From: Paenibacillus sp. PL91
GTDB lineage: Bacteria; Bacillota; Bacilli; Paenibacillales; Paenibacillaceae
Direction: 5' to 3'
Length of the DNA stretch: 64,000 nt
NCBI RefSeq assembly: GCF_012935325.2
Contig: NZ_JABBYG020000003.1
Span: 124,001 to 188,000 of the forward strand
Shown: positions 44,952-53,125 of the stretch, in pieces
How positions within the stretch are numbered: position 1 is the stretch's first letter
How the letters are laid out: each line of letters begins with the position of its first letter
The notes under the pieces: model-generated
Told to the model about the DNA's origin: nothing
The model's input: the letters and a program-made list of their open reading frames with translations, nothing else
Databases searched by the model: none
Made by a program: the position numbers and the translations under genes

Positions 44952-45083
44952 TTATTTTTGATCCTTATCGGAACAGTCGAAGCATATTAAAGTTTTGTCA
45001 TCTAGTATTATTCCATTAATAAAACCATCGTTGCAGAATATTTGCTTCTTGCATTCCTTACAGCAGCCAACCAGTTCCTGCAT
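44952..45083 (-). CDS. Short Cys-rich zinc-ribbon-like protein
   Basis: This 43-residue ORF is preceded by GGGAGG exactly eight bases before its ATG. It has CCKECKKQIFC near the start and ICFDCS near the end, two CxxC pairs separated by about 22 residues, as in small treble-clef or zinc-ribbon proteins. It lies 100 bp behind the TrkA-C gene on the same strand. I do not recognise the family. The ribosome binding site and cysteine pattern make it more likely real than chance. Confidence 0.6.
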   Translation of the reverse strand: MQELVGCCKECKKQIFCNDGFINGIILDDKTLICFDCSDKDQK

Positions 45084-45434
45084 TTCGATTACCTCCCAAA
45101 ACTCTCGAGCTTGCTTGCTATTCATTCTCGACTCGACTATTAACTAGAAAGAACCACCGCAGACCCGATTGTTCCATGATTCGATTTGCGGAATAGACTT
45201 GGGATTTGCTCCTGAAGGATGGATTACGCAAACCTGCTTAGGTGCGGCTCCTATGCTAAATGTTAGTATTGCACTAAAGCAAGGTTGCATCAAGCTGTTT
45301 TAAAAAAAGGCTTCTGTAACTCTACGAAGTGCCAATACCTACTACGCCATTTGTTCATAGAATAGAAAGAGAATTAGCAGCAAGCATGTTTTGCCGCCTC
45401 AAATAGGAGCGATAGAAAGGAATGCTGAGCTTAT
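45084..45434. other. Gene-free stretch, nothing firmly identified
   Basis: No ORF with a ribosome binding site, repeat or terminator was found. A frame without start codon at about 45145-45305 on the plus strand reads like protein near its end (WITQTCLGAAPMLNVS) and may be a relic, but it is too short to judge. Confidence 0.35.
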
Positions 45435-45695
45435 ATGGGATGCCAGCTTGGACGGGTTATTATCGAGAACAACGAAGGAACGATTATTTTTGGGAATGTC
45501 GGAACGATAAATATCAATATGACTTCCGTTTCCACCGAAGGAACGAATAGCTCCTCTAGCGATACAGCTTCCGCCAATAATGGTGAATCGTCTCAGGATG
45601 CGGCAACCGATGCGGAAGCCGGGATGATATCCAGTAAGGCATCTGGTACGGTATGCCCAAAGCGCCTCAGAAAAAACCGACACAAGCGGCGGTAG
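45435..45695 (+). CDS. Small hypothetical protein, possibly frameshifted
   Basis: The 86-residue frame opens with GRVIIENNEGTIIFGNVGT, followed by a Ser/Asn/Asp-rich stretch, which recalls short spore or germination (GerP-like) proteins, though I cannot assign it. AAAGGA lies 13 bases before the ATG, rather far. The end, CPKRLRKNRHKRR, is unlike the rest; in the +2 frame the same bases give MPKAPQKKPTQAAVVDIAAT and a stop, so one base may be lost or gained near 45650. It could be a decaying gene. Confidence 0.4.
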   Translation: MGCQLGRVIIENNEGTIIFGNVGTININMTSVSTEGTNSSSSDTASANNGESSQDAATDAEAGMISSKASGTVCPKRLRKNRHKRR

Positions 45696-45904
45696 TTGAT
45701 ATTGCGGCAACATAGTACGTGCAATAAATTGCTTAACTACCGCTAATTCTGAATCATTTTCACCCTCCTATATTCATGTATATTTAAATTGGTCTAATTC
45801 ATCCCTAAACACTTTTGCCTATTTCTGCGAGGAAGGCTACCACTCATCTTTGATGAGCCCATATATGACTCTATCGAGATATTGGTCATTTCTATCCCGT
45901 AGCA

Positions 45905-45937
45905 AAATAAAAAGAGCAGGCGCCGCAGCGCCTGCTC
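45905..45937 (-). terminator. Terminator after metE
   Basis: GAGCAGGCGC and its perfect complement form a 10-bp stem with a 4-base loop, followed on the minus strand by TTTTTATTTT. It lies 41 bp after the metE stop. Confidence 0.92.
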
Positions 45938-45977
45938 AATCATGTATATTCAACTATCGACTATATAATCGCTAGTA

Positions 45978-48266
45978 TTACACTTGCAGGGAATGCTTTG
46001 CACGGGCGATTTCCGTCGCTTCAACCATGTTGCGCAAGGAGTCGATCGTTTCTTCATAGCCCCGCGTTTTAAGTCCGCAGTCCGGATTGATCCAGAAGAG
46101 CTTCGGATCCAGCACGCGCAAGGCGCGTTCGATCATACTCGTCATTTCCTCTACGCGCGGAATTCGTGGACTGTGGATATCGTAAACGCCTAAGCCGATG
46201 CCCAGCTTATAAGTGTTAAGCTCGAAGCTATGAATCAGCTCGCCATGACTGCGCGATGTCTCGATCGAAATGACATCCGCATCCATAGCTTCAATCGAAT
46301 CAATCATGTCATGGAACTCGCAATAACACATGTGCGTGTGAATTTGCGTCGTGTCCTGAACCGTACAAGTGGTCATGCGGAACGCTTTGACAGCCCAAGC
46401 GAGGTATTCCGCTTGATCCTCTTCCTTTAGCGGCAGCCCTTCGCGAACGGCAGGCTCATCCACTTGAATCATGCCGATGCCTGCTTGCTCAAGCGCTTCA
46501 ACCTCTTGTCTAAGCGCATAAGCCAGCTGGTACGCGATTTGTTCGCGCGTAATATCATCACGGACGAACGACCAGTTCATGATCGTAATCGGACCTGTGA
46601 GCATTCCTTTAACCGGACGCTCGGTCTTCGTCTGTGCATATTTGGTTTCCTCGACCGTCATCGCTTCCTCGAACGCGACATCTCCAAAAATAATAGGAGG
46701 CTTCACGCAGCGGGAACCATAAGATTGTACCCATCCATACTGGGTAAACGCGAAGCCTGCAAGCTTCTCGCCGAAAAATTCAACCATATCCGTTCTTTCA
46801 AATTCGCCATGCACAAGAACGTCCAGCCCGATCTCTTCCTGCAGCTTAATCCAAATATCGATCTGCTCTCGGATAAAGTTAGCATACTGCTCATTATTCC
46901 ATTCACCCTTGCGCCACTGTTGACGCGCTTTGCGCACCTCTGCTGATTGCGGGAAGCTGCCAATGGTCGTTGTCGGAAAAATCGGCAGCTGCCATTTTTT
47001 CTGCTGTGCAATATGCCGCTCTGCGAAAGGCAGGCTGCGCCCTGGATTTAGAACGCTAATAGCTGCAACTGCCTGCTGAATGTCATTGCGATTACGCTCA
47101 CCCGACTGTTTAAGCGCCTGTAGAGCCGTATCGCATTTTTCCAGCGCATCTTCAAATTCCGCCCCGCTTGCAGAGATTGCTTTCGCCAGAAGGACAAGCT
47201 CGTCCAGCTTCTCATCAGCAAATGCAAGAGCGTTTTTCAGCTCAGGCAACAGCTTCGACTCATTTGTTACCGTGACCGGAACATGAAGCAAACTGCATGA
47301 TGACTGTACGATTAGCCGATCTGCTGGAACGATTTCAGCAAGCTCCTCTAGCAATGCCAGCTTCTCGCGGAGTGGCGCCTTCCAGATGCCGCGGCCGTCG
47401 ATAACGCCTGCCCCTAACACCTTGTCCGCCGGAAAACCAACCGCTTTAATCGAAGCAAGATTGCCGGACAATCCGTGCACGAAGTCAAGTCCCACTCCGT
47501 TGACAGGCAGCGCTATGATATCACTATAGCTCTCTACTGATTCAAAATAGGTTTGCAGCATGATGTTCAGGCTTGGCGCCGCAGCGGCAAACGTCTCATA
47601 GATCGTCTTCAAGCGCTGAAGATCAGCGTCGTTTAATTTCGTTACAAGAATCGGCTCGTCAATTTGTACCCATTGAACCCCTTCACTTGCAAGCTCTTGC
47701 AAAATCTGCACATAAAGCGGCAGCAAACGCGCAAGCCATGCATCCGTTTCCGAAGCGCTGTACCCTTTAGACAACTTCAGGAAGGTTAGCGGTCCTACGA
47801 TAACCGGCTTGCCCTCGATACCAAGCTCTTGCTTCGCTTCACGATAAGCCTCTAAAGGTTTGTTTTCGGTAAGCACAGGTGCTGCCCCGTCCAGCTCGGG
47901 CACGATATAGTGATAGTTGGTGTTAAACCACTTTGTCATTTCGCTTGCTGTTGCATCCTTCGTCCCACGGGCAATCCCGTAATAAGTAGGCAAAGGCACA
48001 ACGCCGCCCTCATAGCTGAAGCGTTTCGGAATAATGCCAAACATAGCAGCCGTATCCAGAATATGATCGTAATAGCTGAAATCATTGACCGAGATAAGGT
48101 CGACACCCTTCTCCTTCTGCTTGCGCAGATGGTTCAAACGGATTTCTTTAAGCTTGCTGTGAAACTCCGATTCTTCAAGCTTTCCGGACCAAAACGCTTC
48201 GAGCGCTTTCTTCCATTCACGATCTGCACCAATACGCGGATAACCCAACACACTACTCTTCACCAT
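45978..48266 (-). CDS. metE: Cobalamin-independent methionine synthase
   Basis: This 762-residue cytoplasmic enzyme transfers a methyl group from methyltetrahydrofolate-polyglutamate to homocysteine. The two barrels are both present: SSVLGYPRIGADREWKKALE at the N-terminus and TTTIGSFPQSAEVRKARQ at about residue 435. Zinc ligands are in HTHMCYCEF near residue 645, ISIETSRS and NPDCGLKTR near residue 735. GGGAG nine bases before the ATG at 48266 sets the start. The upstream gap is only 111 bp and has no room for an S-box riboswitch; it carries LysR-type dyads instead, next to the LysR gene. Confidence 0.95.
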   Translation of the reverse strand: MVKSSVLGYPRIGADREWKKALEAFWSGKLEESEFHSKLKEIRLNHLRKQKEKGVDLISVNDFSYYDHILDTAAMFGIIPKRFSYEGGVVPLPTYYGIARGTKDATASEMTKWFNTNYHYIVPELDGAAPVLTENKPLEAYREAKQELGIEGKPVIVGPLTFLKLSKGYSASETDAWLARLLPLYVQILQELASEGVQWVQIDEPILVTKLNDADLQRLKTIYETFAAAAPSLNIMLQTYFESVESYSDIIALPVNGVGLDFVHGLSGNLASIKAVGFPADKVLGAGVIDGRGIWKAPLREKLALLEELAEIVPADRLIVQSSCSLLHVPVTVTNESKLLPELKNALAFADEKLDELVLLAKAISASGAEFEDALEKCDTALQALKQSGERNRNDIQQAVAAISVLNPGRSLPFAERHIAQQKKWQLPIFPTTTIGSFPQSAEVRKARQQWRKGEWNNEQYANFIREQIDIWIKLQEEIGLDVLVHGEFERTDMVEFFGEKLAGFAFTQYGWVQSYGSRCVKPPIIFGDVAFEEAMTVEETKYAQTKTERPVKGMLTGPITIMNWSFVRDDITREQIAYQLAYALRQEVEALEQAGIGMIQVDEPAVREGLPLKEEDQAEYLAWAVKAFRMTTCTVQDTTQIHTHMCYCEFHDMIDSIEAMDADVISIETSRSHGELIHSFELNTYKLGIGLGVYDIHSPRIPRVEEMTSMIERALRVLDPKLFWINPDCGLKTRGYEETIDSLRNMVEATEIARAKHSLQV

Positions 48267-48320
48267 CTTGCAACACTCCCTAAACAAATTGTTACAAGAA
48301 AGATATCACGTATTCGTTGG

Positions 48321-48345
48321 TATAGTGTAACTGGATTAAACTATA
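48321..48345. promoter_or_regulatory. Second MET-box-like dyad before metE
   Basis: TATAGTGTAA and TTAAACTATA are inverted copies (9 of 10 bases) separated by CTGGA. The arms are the same TATAGTTTAA half that makes up the streptococcal MET-box. It probably lies over the metE core promoter and could be the activation or induction site of the LysR protein. Confidence 0.5.
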
Positions 48346-48351
48346 TCTAGT

Positions 48352-48368
48352 TATAGCTTAAGGCTATA
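48352..48368. promoter_or_regulatory. MET-box-like 17-bp palindrome before metE
   Basis: On the metE strand it reads TATAGCCTTAAGCTATA, which has the T-N11-A layout of LysR sites and matches the described streptococcal MET-box (TATAGTTTNAAACTATA) at most positions. It lies 10 bp after the LysR stop and about 86 bp before metE. Confidence 0.55.
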
Positions 48369-48377
48369 TCAAAGCTT

Positions 48378-49280
48378 TTATTGGGCAGTCGCTTGTATAA
48401 GTGCTTCCACATATGCCGCTCCGAGCTTCGACAGCGACGTATTTTTATGGGAAATCCAACCTACATTAATCGTTTCATCAATATCCAAGGGTACAGGGAT
48501 AATTTCATTGCCGTTTAGATCGGCGCTTAGAACGCCTGTCGATATCGTATATCCGTTTAAGCCAATCAATAAATTGAATAGCGTCGCCCGGTCGTTTACT
48601 CGGATGCTTTTCTTATGTGACATCGTACTCAGAATCTCTTCTGAAAAATAAAACGAATTATATTCGCCCTGGTCAAACGACAAATACGGGTAGTTCTGCA
48701 GCTGGTCGATGGTCACGATCGATTGATTCGCAAGCGGATTATGAATACTGATGAAAATATGCGGCTTAGCAGTAAATAAGCTGACGAATTGCAAGTTCGC
48801 GGTTTTGAGCAGCTTATTGATGACATTGCCATTGAACTCGTTAAGATACAGAATCCCGATCTCGCTGCGTAAGCTTTTGACATCTTCAATAATTTCGTAG
48901 GTTTTGGTTTCTCGTAAAGATAACTCATATTCATCGTGACCATGCTCCTGAACCAAGTTTACAAATGCATTAACCGCGAAGGCATAATGCTGGGTAGAAA
49001 CCGAAAAATGCTGCGGGGAGGGCTTCGCATTAAGGTACCGGCTTTCCAGCAGCTCCGCCTGCTCGACTACTTGCCTGGCATAGCTTAAAAATTCAACACC
49101 CTCCTTAGAAAGTGAAATGCCTTTATTTGATCGTTCGAAAATCGCAACCTGCATCTCTTCTTCCAGATCCTTAATCGCATTTGAAAGACTTGGCTGTGAA
49201 ATAAACAACCGCTTGGCTGCTTCATTAATGGAGCCGCGGTTGGCGACCTCGATCACATATTTTAATTGCTGCAGCGTCAA
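48378..49280 (-). CDS. LysR-family regulator, probable controller of metE
   Basis: This 300-residue protein has the LysR winged helix (LKYVIEVANRGSINEAAKRLFISQPSLSNAIKDLE, about residues 6-40) and the two-lobed effector domain. Start is TTG at 49280 with AGGGGAG at eight bases. It lies directly before metE on the same strand, with two dyads in between, so it probably controls methionine synthesis in response to homocysteine, O-acetylserine or a related compound, by analogy with MetR and MtaR. Tandem rather than divergent order is unusual for a LysR regulator and its target. Confidence 0.87.
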   Translation of the reverse strand: MTLQQLKYVIEVANRGSINEAAKRLFISQPSLSNAIKDLEEEMQVAIFERSNKGISLSKEGVEFLSYARQVVEQAELLESRYLNAKPSPQHFSVSTQHYAFAVNAFVNLVQEHGHDEYELSLRETKTYEIIEDVKSLRSEIGILYLNEFNGNVINKLLKTANLQFVSLFTAKPHIFISIHNPLANQSIVTIDQLQNYPYLSFDQGEYNSFYFSEEILSTMSHKKSIRVNDRATLFNLLIGLNGYTISTGVLSADLNGNEIIPVPLDIDETINVGWISHKNTSLSKLGAAYVEALIQATAQ

Positions 49281-49377
49281 TGGAAATACTCCCCTCTAAC
49301 AAAAGTGTAAGACTCATCTTCAGGCAGATGGCAGAAATGTGTTTCTTTCATTATACATGTAAAAAAAGCATACTCGC

Positions 49378-50487
49378 TTATTCCTCCCAATTTGCAACAG
49401 AAGTTTTGACCGATCGCTTTGACTTGGACGTCTTCGATGAAGCAGCCTTCTTACTGCGCTGCCTTATAGCGTTCGTTTCTTTGCGGGCAATTCGGGCCAG
49501 CTCCCGCTCCGTCTTCTTGTAATTGCCGTAACGTCCCGAATCCAGCTCGCCGCTTTGCAGCGCAGCTTGGATCGCGCATCCAGCCTCCGCCTCATGTTTG
49601 CAATCCCTGTAACGGCATTGCGTGGCAAGCTCTTCGATTTCCGAGAATGCATGCTGCCAGCCTTCCTGTGCTTCCCACAGCTGCAGCTCGCGCATGCCAG
49701 GCGTATCCATCATTAGCGCGCCGCCGGGAAGCAGGAACAGCTCGCGATGCGTCGTCGTATGGCGCCCTCTCGCATCGCTTTCCCGGATTCCGGATGTATG
49801 TTGAAGCTCATCCTCTGCCAGCCAGTTCAGCAGCGTCGACTTGCCTACGCCGGAGGAACCCGTTACTGCGATTGTCTTACCTGGGCTCAAGTATTCGCGA
49901 AGCGCCTCTCCCCCCTGGTTCTCCAATGCGCTGACGATATGAATCGGGACGCCCGGCGCCGCCTCTTCCGCTTCCCTCAAGTACCTGTCTGGGTCATCGC
50001 ATAGATCGGATTTGGTCAGCAGAACGATGGGAGTCGCCCCGCTCTCCCAAGCGGCAACCAAATACCGTTCGATTTTGCGCACGTTGAAGTCACCATTCAA
50101 TGCGAAGGTAATGAATAGAAAGTCCACGTTAGCACCGATAATTTGCTCCTCTTGAACAGATCCGGCTACCTTGCGTACCATAGCAGAACGGCGCGGCAGC
50201 ACAGCCTGTATGATCGCACGCGCAGGCTCTTCGTTCAGCATATCGGCGATCACCCAATCGCCGACAGCTGGATAATCCCCTTTCCCCGATGCTTGAAACT
50301 CGAAGCGTCCGGATACAACCGCCGATCTTTCACCAGTGTCCGTCATGACCTTGTAAGAATGCGAATATTGCGCGATTACTCTGGCAGGAGCGGCGGCTTC
50401 AAATCCGACAGCGCTTATCTTCCTGCTCTCGCTCCAATATTCGTTCCAACCATAAGCTTGCAAAACGTTTGTGTTATATTGAGTCAT
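49378..50487 (-). CDS. RsgA-like ribosome-associated GTPase (paralogue)
   Basis: This 369-residue protein has an N-terminal OB-like domain, a circularly permuted GTPase with G4 LLTKSDLCDD near residue 150, G1 TGSSGVGKSTLLN near residue 210 and G3 DTPGMREL near residue 255, and a C-terminal zinc region with CRYRDCKHEAEAGCAI near residue 285. RsgA proteins help mature the 30S ribosome subunit. The C-terminal tail is basic and Lys/Ser rich. GAGGAG seven bases before the ATG at 50487 gives the start. A 260-base leader with a leader peptide and two terminators precedes it. The canonical rsgA gene has a different neighbourhood, so this may be a second, conditionally made copy. Confidence 0.9.
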   Translation of the reverse strand: MTQYNTNVLQAYGWNEYWSESRKISAVGFEAAAPARVIAQYSHSYKVMTDTGERSAVVSGRFEFQASGKGDYPAVGDWVIADMLNEEPARAIIQAVLPRRSAMVRKVAGSVQEEQIIGANVDFLFITFALNGDFNVRKIERYLVAAWESGATPIVLLTKSDLCDDPDRYLREAEEAAPGVPIHIVSALENQGGEALREYLSPGKTIAVTGSSGVGKSTLLNWLAEDELQHTSGIRESDARGRHTTTHRELFLLPGGALMMDTPGMRELQLWEAQEGWQHAFSEIEELATQCRYRDCKHEAEAGCAIQAALQSGELDSGRYGNYKKTERELARIARKETNAIRQRSKKAASSKTSKSKRSVKTSVANWEE

Positions 50488-50519
50488 TTCATTTCTCCTC
50501 GTTATCATAATTTGGGCAT

Positions 50520-50545
50520 AAAAAAACCGCAGGGATTCCCCGCGG
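50520..50545 (-). terminator. Second terminator in the RsgA-like leader
   Basis: CCGCGGGG and CCCTGCGG pair with one mismatch around a 3-base loop and are followed on the minus strand by seven T residues. It lies 33 bp before the GTPase ATG. Confidence 0.78.
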
Positions 50546-50551
50546 CATGAA

Positions 50552-50590
50552 TTAAAAAACCGCAAGAAGCCAGCATCGGCTCTTGCGGTT
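50552..50590 (-). terminator. First terminator in the RsgA-like leader
   Basis: AACCGCAAGA with GCC pairs with GGC and TCTTGCGGTT, giving a long stem followed by TTTTTTAATT on the minus strand. It stands within the transcribed leader, so transcription must read through or be antiterminated to reach the GTPase gene. Confidence 0.85.
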
Positions 50591-50654
50591 ACTAGGTATA
50601 ACGAAACACGGCTTCTCACATCTTACAGTGCAAGTGGGAAGCTTGAGTTTACCG

Positions 50655-50726
50655 TCATTTGATTACCGTTCCGTAGAGGCTGATGCATATAGGAGTTATG
50701 GGATGAATCGATTGAATATAGCTCAT
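50655..50726 (-). CDS. Leader peptide of the RsgA-like gene (23 codons)
   Basis: The ORF begins MSYIQSIHPITPICIS and stops at 50655-50657. AAGGAGG stands nine bases before the ATG, and a perfect promoter lies 34 bp upstream. Twelve bases after the stop begins a hairpin (50611-50642, GCTTC-CAC with GTG-GAAGC), within the footprint of a terminating ribosome. This layout fits a translated leader whose ribosome position decides between readthrough and termination at the two downstream terminators. Confidence 0.6.
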   Translation of the reverse strand: MSYIQSIHPITPICISLYGTVIK

Positions 50727-50759
50727 ATTTATCAGCCTCCTTCATAGATATTTAACCTT

Positions 50760-50787
50760 ATTATAGAGTTAATGAAATAAATGTCAA
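50760..50787 (-). promoter_or_regulatory. Consensus SigA promoter of the RsgA-like leader
   Basis: On the minus strand TTGACA (50782-50787) and TATAAT (50760-50765) are both exact consensus hexamers, 16 bp apart. It should be strong and constitutive, leaving control to the leader. Confidence 0.85.
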
Positions 50788-50855
50788 TAGGCGACACCTT
50801 GGAATCCTAACGGCAGAAAAATTTCAACGCTTCTCACCACCTAATGGCGAGCATT

Positions 50856-51323
50856 CTACATTCCTTCGACGGTTCTGGAATTCCCCTCTACTCTCACAGA
50901 CATATAAACGTCTATAAGGTCCTCACTATCCACTTTAAAACCAAACCGTTCATAAACACGTTTAGCGGCGCTTCCTTGCAGGACATTTAATGTTACACGT
51001 TTTCCTTTTACATCATTTTGTTCAAGCAGATTTTTTAATACTTGACTGCCGACACCTTTGCCTTGGTAATCGGGATGGATATAAAAATGTTCCAATAAAT
51101 ATCCCTCTAACGTCGGTTTAAAGGCTACGCAGCCAACAAAAGAAGAACCTTCCTCAATGATCCAAGTATAAACGGAGTCAAATGAATGACGGAAGCGTTG
51201 ACGTACCTTCTCTTCATCAAACCTCCCTAACCTGGTTAAATCATTGCGCAGTACAATTGCCCGTAAATTAGCAATGGTCTCAGCATCGGTAATTTGGGAT
51301 TGTCGAAGAGTAATCTGTTTCAT
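50856..51323 (-). CDS. GNAT-family N-acetyltransferase
   Basis: This 155-residue protein has the GNAT fold with acetyl-CoA motif HPDYQGKGVGSQVLKNLLEQ near residue 85 and the late RVYERFGFKV strand-turn near residue 130. The ATG at 51323 begins MKQITLRQ, as expected for the family; AAGGAG lies twelve bases away, so an ATG at 51347 cannot be excluded. It follows the anti-sigma-like gene by 39 bp and may be part of that operon. The substrate is unknown. Confidence 0.87.
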   Translation of the reverse strand: MKQITLRQSQITDAETIANLRAIVLRNDLTRLGRFDEEKVRQRFRHSFDSVYTWIIEEGSSFVGCVAFKPTLEGYLLEHFYIHPDYQGKGVGSQVLKNLLEQNDVKGKRVTLNVLQGSAAKRVYERFGFKVDSEDLIDVYMSVRVEGNSRTVEGM

Positions 51324-51362
51324 ATTGCGTAACAACTCCTTATTCATTTTAAGACAACCACA

Positions 51363-52340
51363 TTATAAGCCTTTATCGACCTGAACCACCACATTCCCGA
51401 ACCACTGTTTGTTAATCATGACGATTAGCTTCCATTTGCCTACAAAAGGCAACGTTATCCCGGATGGCAGCGTGGAATCTGCCCCATTATGTTTCCCAGG
51501 GCGAACCTTGCTCTCAAATACCGTCAATAGCTCATCGGTCGACTCCCGAACCGCATAGATTTGCAAATCCCCTGTGAGCTCCTCATTCGTTCCCCAAAAA
51601 TGCCACATGTACTTATTCCCTTTGCCCGCAATAAAACCTGGATCAATAAAGCCCAGCTTCCCCTTAGTGCCCGTCATCGTAAACGATCCCGATTCAAAGG
51701 AAGGACTCAGCTCCCAGCCGCCGTCTGGCACCATCCATTCCTTGCTTCCGTTTGACAGCCCGTCAATAAACATTTCAAAGTGCCATTTTCCGCCCAAGGG
51801 AATAGCCATATCGGAAACGATACGTGTTTTGGTTACTGCATTTACGGAGGAAAGCAGTCTTTTGTCTATCTCCTGTGCATTCGTATCATTAATGATCATT
51901 TCGGGAAGCTCCTCTATGATCATCCCCGTCTCTTGATGGGTTGCGATGATTTCTACTTTATGACCAAGCATTTCCGAAAGTTGTTTATGAATCAACCACA
52001 TCGCACCAGCAGGTTTCCCAGCAATCATACCGTCCCCTGGGAGCATCTCCCACTTTGCAATGCCAATCGTTCCTACATTTCTGCTGTTCTCTCCATCATA
52101 AATAGTTCGATTAAACCCTTCTGCCGAAATAAATACGATAGCAGCAGAAATGACTGCAATAATAGGCACAAACCATCCGAGCTTAAAGGATCGTTTGCTA
52201 AAACCCTCTTTCTTTCGCTTGAGCATACTAATTTCCTTCAGCACGTTTTCGCTTTTCTCGGCAGTCCATTTTTGGCCTTCAAGTGGCGGTTTTAACAAAG
52301 CATCATACCAGCTTGGCTTCGAATCATGATCCGTTTTCAT
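51363..52340 (-). CDS. DUF4871-type membrane protein, probable anti-sigma factor
   Basis: This 325-residue protein has a cytoplasmic N-terminal region of about 52 residues, one membrane helix (LGWFVPIIAVISAAIVFISA) and an extracellular beta-rich domain with paired immunoglobulin-like text (GKWHFEMFIDGL, GKWKLIVMINKQWFG). The start overlaps the sigma gene by four bases and has GGAGGAGGG. A single-pass protein coupled to an ECF sigma gene in this way is normally its anti-sigma partner, releasing the sigma factor upon an envelope signal. The N-terminal part lacks a clear zinc-binding anti-sigma motif. Confidence 0.82.
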   Translation of the reverse strand: MKTDHDSKPSWYDALLKPPLEGQKWTAEKSENVLKEISMLKRKKEGFSKRSFKLGWFVPIIAVISAAIVFISAEGFNRTIYDGENSRNVGTIGIAKWEMLPGDGMIAGKPAGAMWLIHKQLSEMLGHKVEIIATHQETGMIIEELPEMIINDTNAQEIDKRLLSSVNAVTKTRIVSDMAIPLGGKWHFEMFIDGLSNGSKEWMVPDGGWELSPSFESGSFTMTGTKGKLGFIDPGFIAGKGNKYMWHFWGTNEELTGDLQIYAVRESTDELLTVFESKVRPGKHNGADSTLPSGITLPFVGKWKLIVMINKQWFGNVVVQVDKGL

Positions 52341-52879
52341 AGCTTCCCACCCTCCTCCTTCAGCATAAGCTCCATTCGAGCGCGGGCTCTGTGCAAGCGG
52401 GATTTGACCGTCCCTTCCGATATACCCAGCAGCCCAGCCATCTCCGAATATGAAAGCTGGTAGTGGGCATCGAGAATCAGCACTTCCCTCTGCTTGGCAG
52501 GCAGTCTCAACACCGATTGCCAGATCGCATGCACGCCCATTTGATCCAAAACCTCCTGCTCTGCCGACTTTTGATTAGTCGAATGTGCAACGGAGCCCAT
52601 TAACATAACACGCTTAATAAAGGAAGATTTGAGCCAATTGATCGACTTATTCCTCGTAATCGTTAGCAGCCAGGTTTTGGGTGAGCTTCTGCCCTCAAAA
52701 CGATGAAGCAAACGGTAGGCGTTTAAGAAAACATCCTGTGTAATGTCATCCGCTGCGTCCTTGCTCTTGACTAGTATGAAAGCATAATGCCATACATCAT
52801 CCCCATAGGCTGCCATCAAATCACCAAAAATCGAATCAACGTTATCACTCGTTATCTTGATACTCTTCAAGTACTCCAA
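52337..52879 (-). CDS. ECF-type RNA polymerase sigma factor
   Basis: This 180-residue sigma factor has region 2 (DAADDITQDVFLNAYRLLHRFEGRSSPKTWLLTITRN, about residues 40-80) and region 4 (LRLPAKQREVLILDAHYQLSYSEMAGLLGISEGTVKSRLHRAR, about residues 125-170). It resembles the SigX/SigV type of Bacillus. The likely start is TTG at 52879, eight bases after GAGG; GTG at 52888 is the alternative. It is cotranscribed with the overlapping anti-sigma gene and probably serves envelope stress. Confidence 0.92.
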   Translation of the reverse strand: MEYLKSIKITSDNVDSIFGDLMAAYGDDVWHYAFILVKSKDAADDITQDVFLNAYRLLHRFEGRSSPKTWLLTITRNKSINWLKSSFIKRVMLMGSVAHSTNQKSAEQEVLDQMGVHAIWQSVLRLPAKQREVLILDAHYQLSYSEMAGLLGISEGTVKSRLHRARARMELMLKEEGGKL

Positions 52880-52897
52880 GCCGACCACCTCATTTCA

Positions 52898-52926
52898 TTA
52901 GACAACTGCGATAACGAAATGTTCCA
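52898..52926 (-). promoter_or_regulatory. Candidate ECF promoter of the sigma operon
   Basis: On the minus strand TGGAAC (52921-52926) and GTCTAA (52898-52903) are 17 bp apart, close to the ECF pattern. The transcription start would fall almost on the ribosome binding site, which weakens the call. Confidence 0.35.
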
Positions 52927-53125
52927 TTTTCACACAACTAATTTTCATTATATCAAAAGAAAAAAACAGCCAGTCCCAGCTATGAGGAATGACTGCTTTC
53001 TAAGCTTATTCACATCGTCCTTGATTTCTCGATCTTGCGCTTACATTCGTGAAGCCGTACAGCCGACTGGAATAGAGGGTATACTGTTCGTAAATCAACC
53101 ATCTAACATGGAGGAGGTTATCAAC

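Noticed and set aside
45140-45310. Protein-like frame without a start codon
   Set aside because: It is only about 50 codons, has a stop just upstream, and no homology could be recognised by eye.
45399-45713. Minus-strand 104-codon frame opposite the small ORF at 45435
   Set aside because: The text is Arg/Ser rich with no fold signals and lacks a ribosome binding site; only its extreme N-terminal side near the unused AGGAGG site is of interest.
48267-48377. S-box (SAM) riboswitch or T-box before metE
   Set aside because: The gap is too short and has none of the conserved core elements or a terminator; it holds LysR-type dyads.
52787-53125. N-terminal extension of the Oxygenase-NA gene
   Set aside because: The extension overlaps the divergent sigma gene and its promoter; the GGAGGAGG site fixes the start at 53126.
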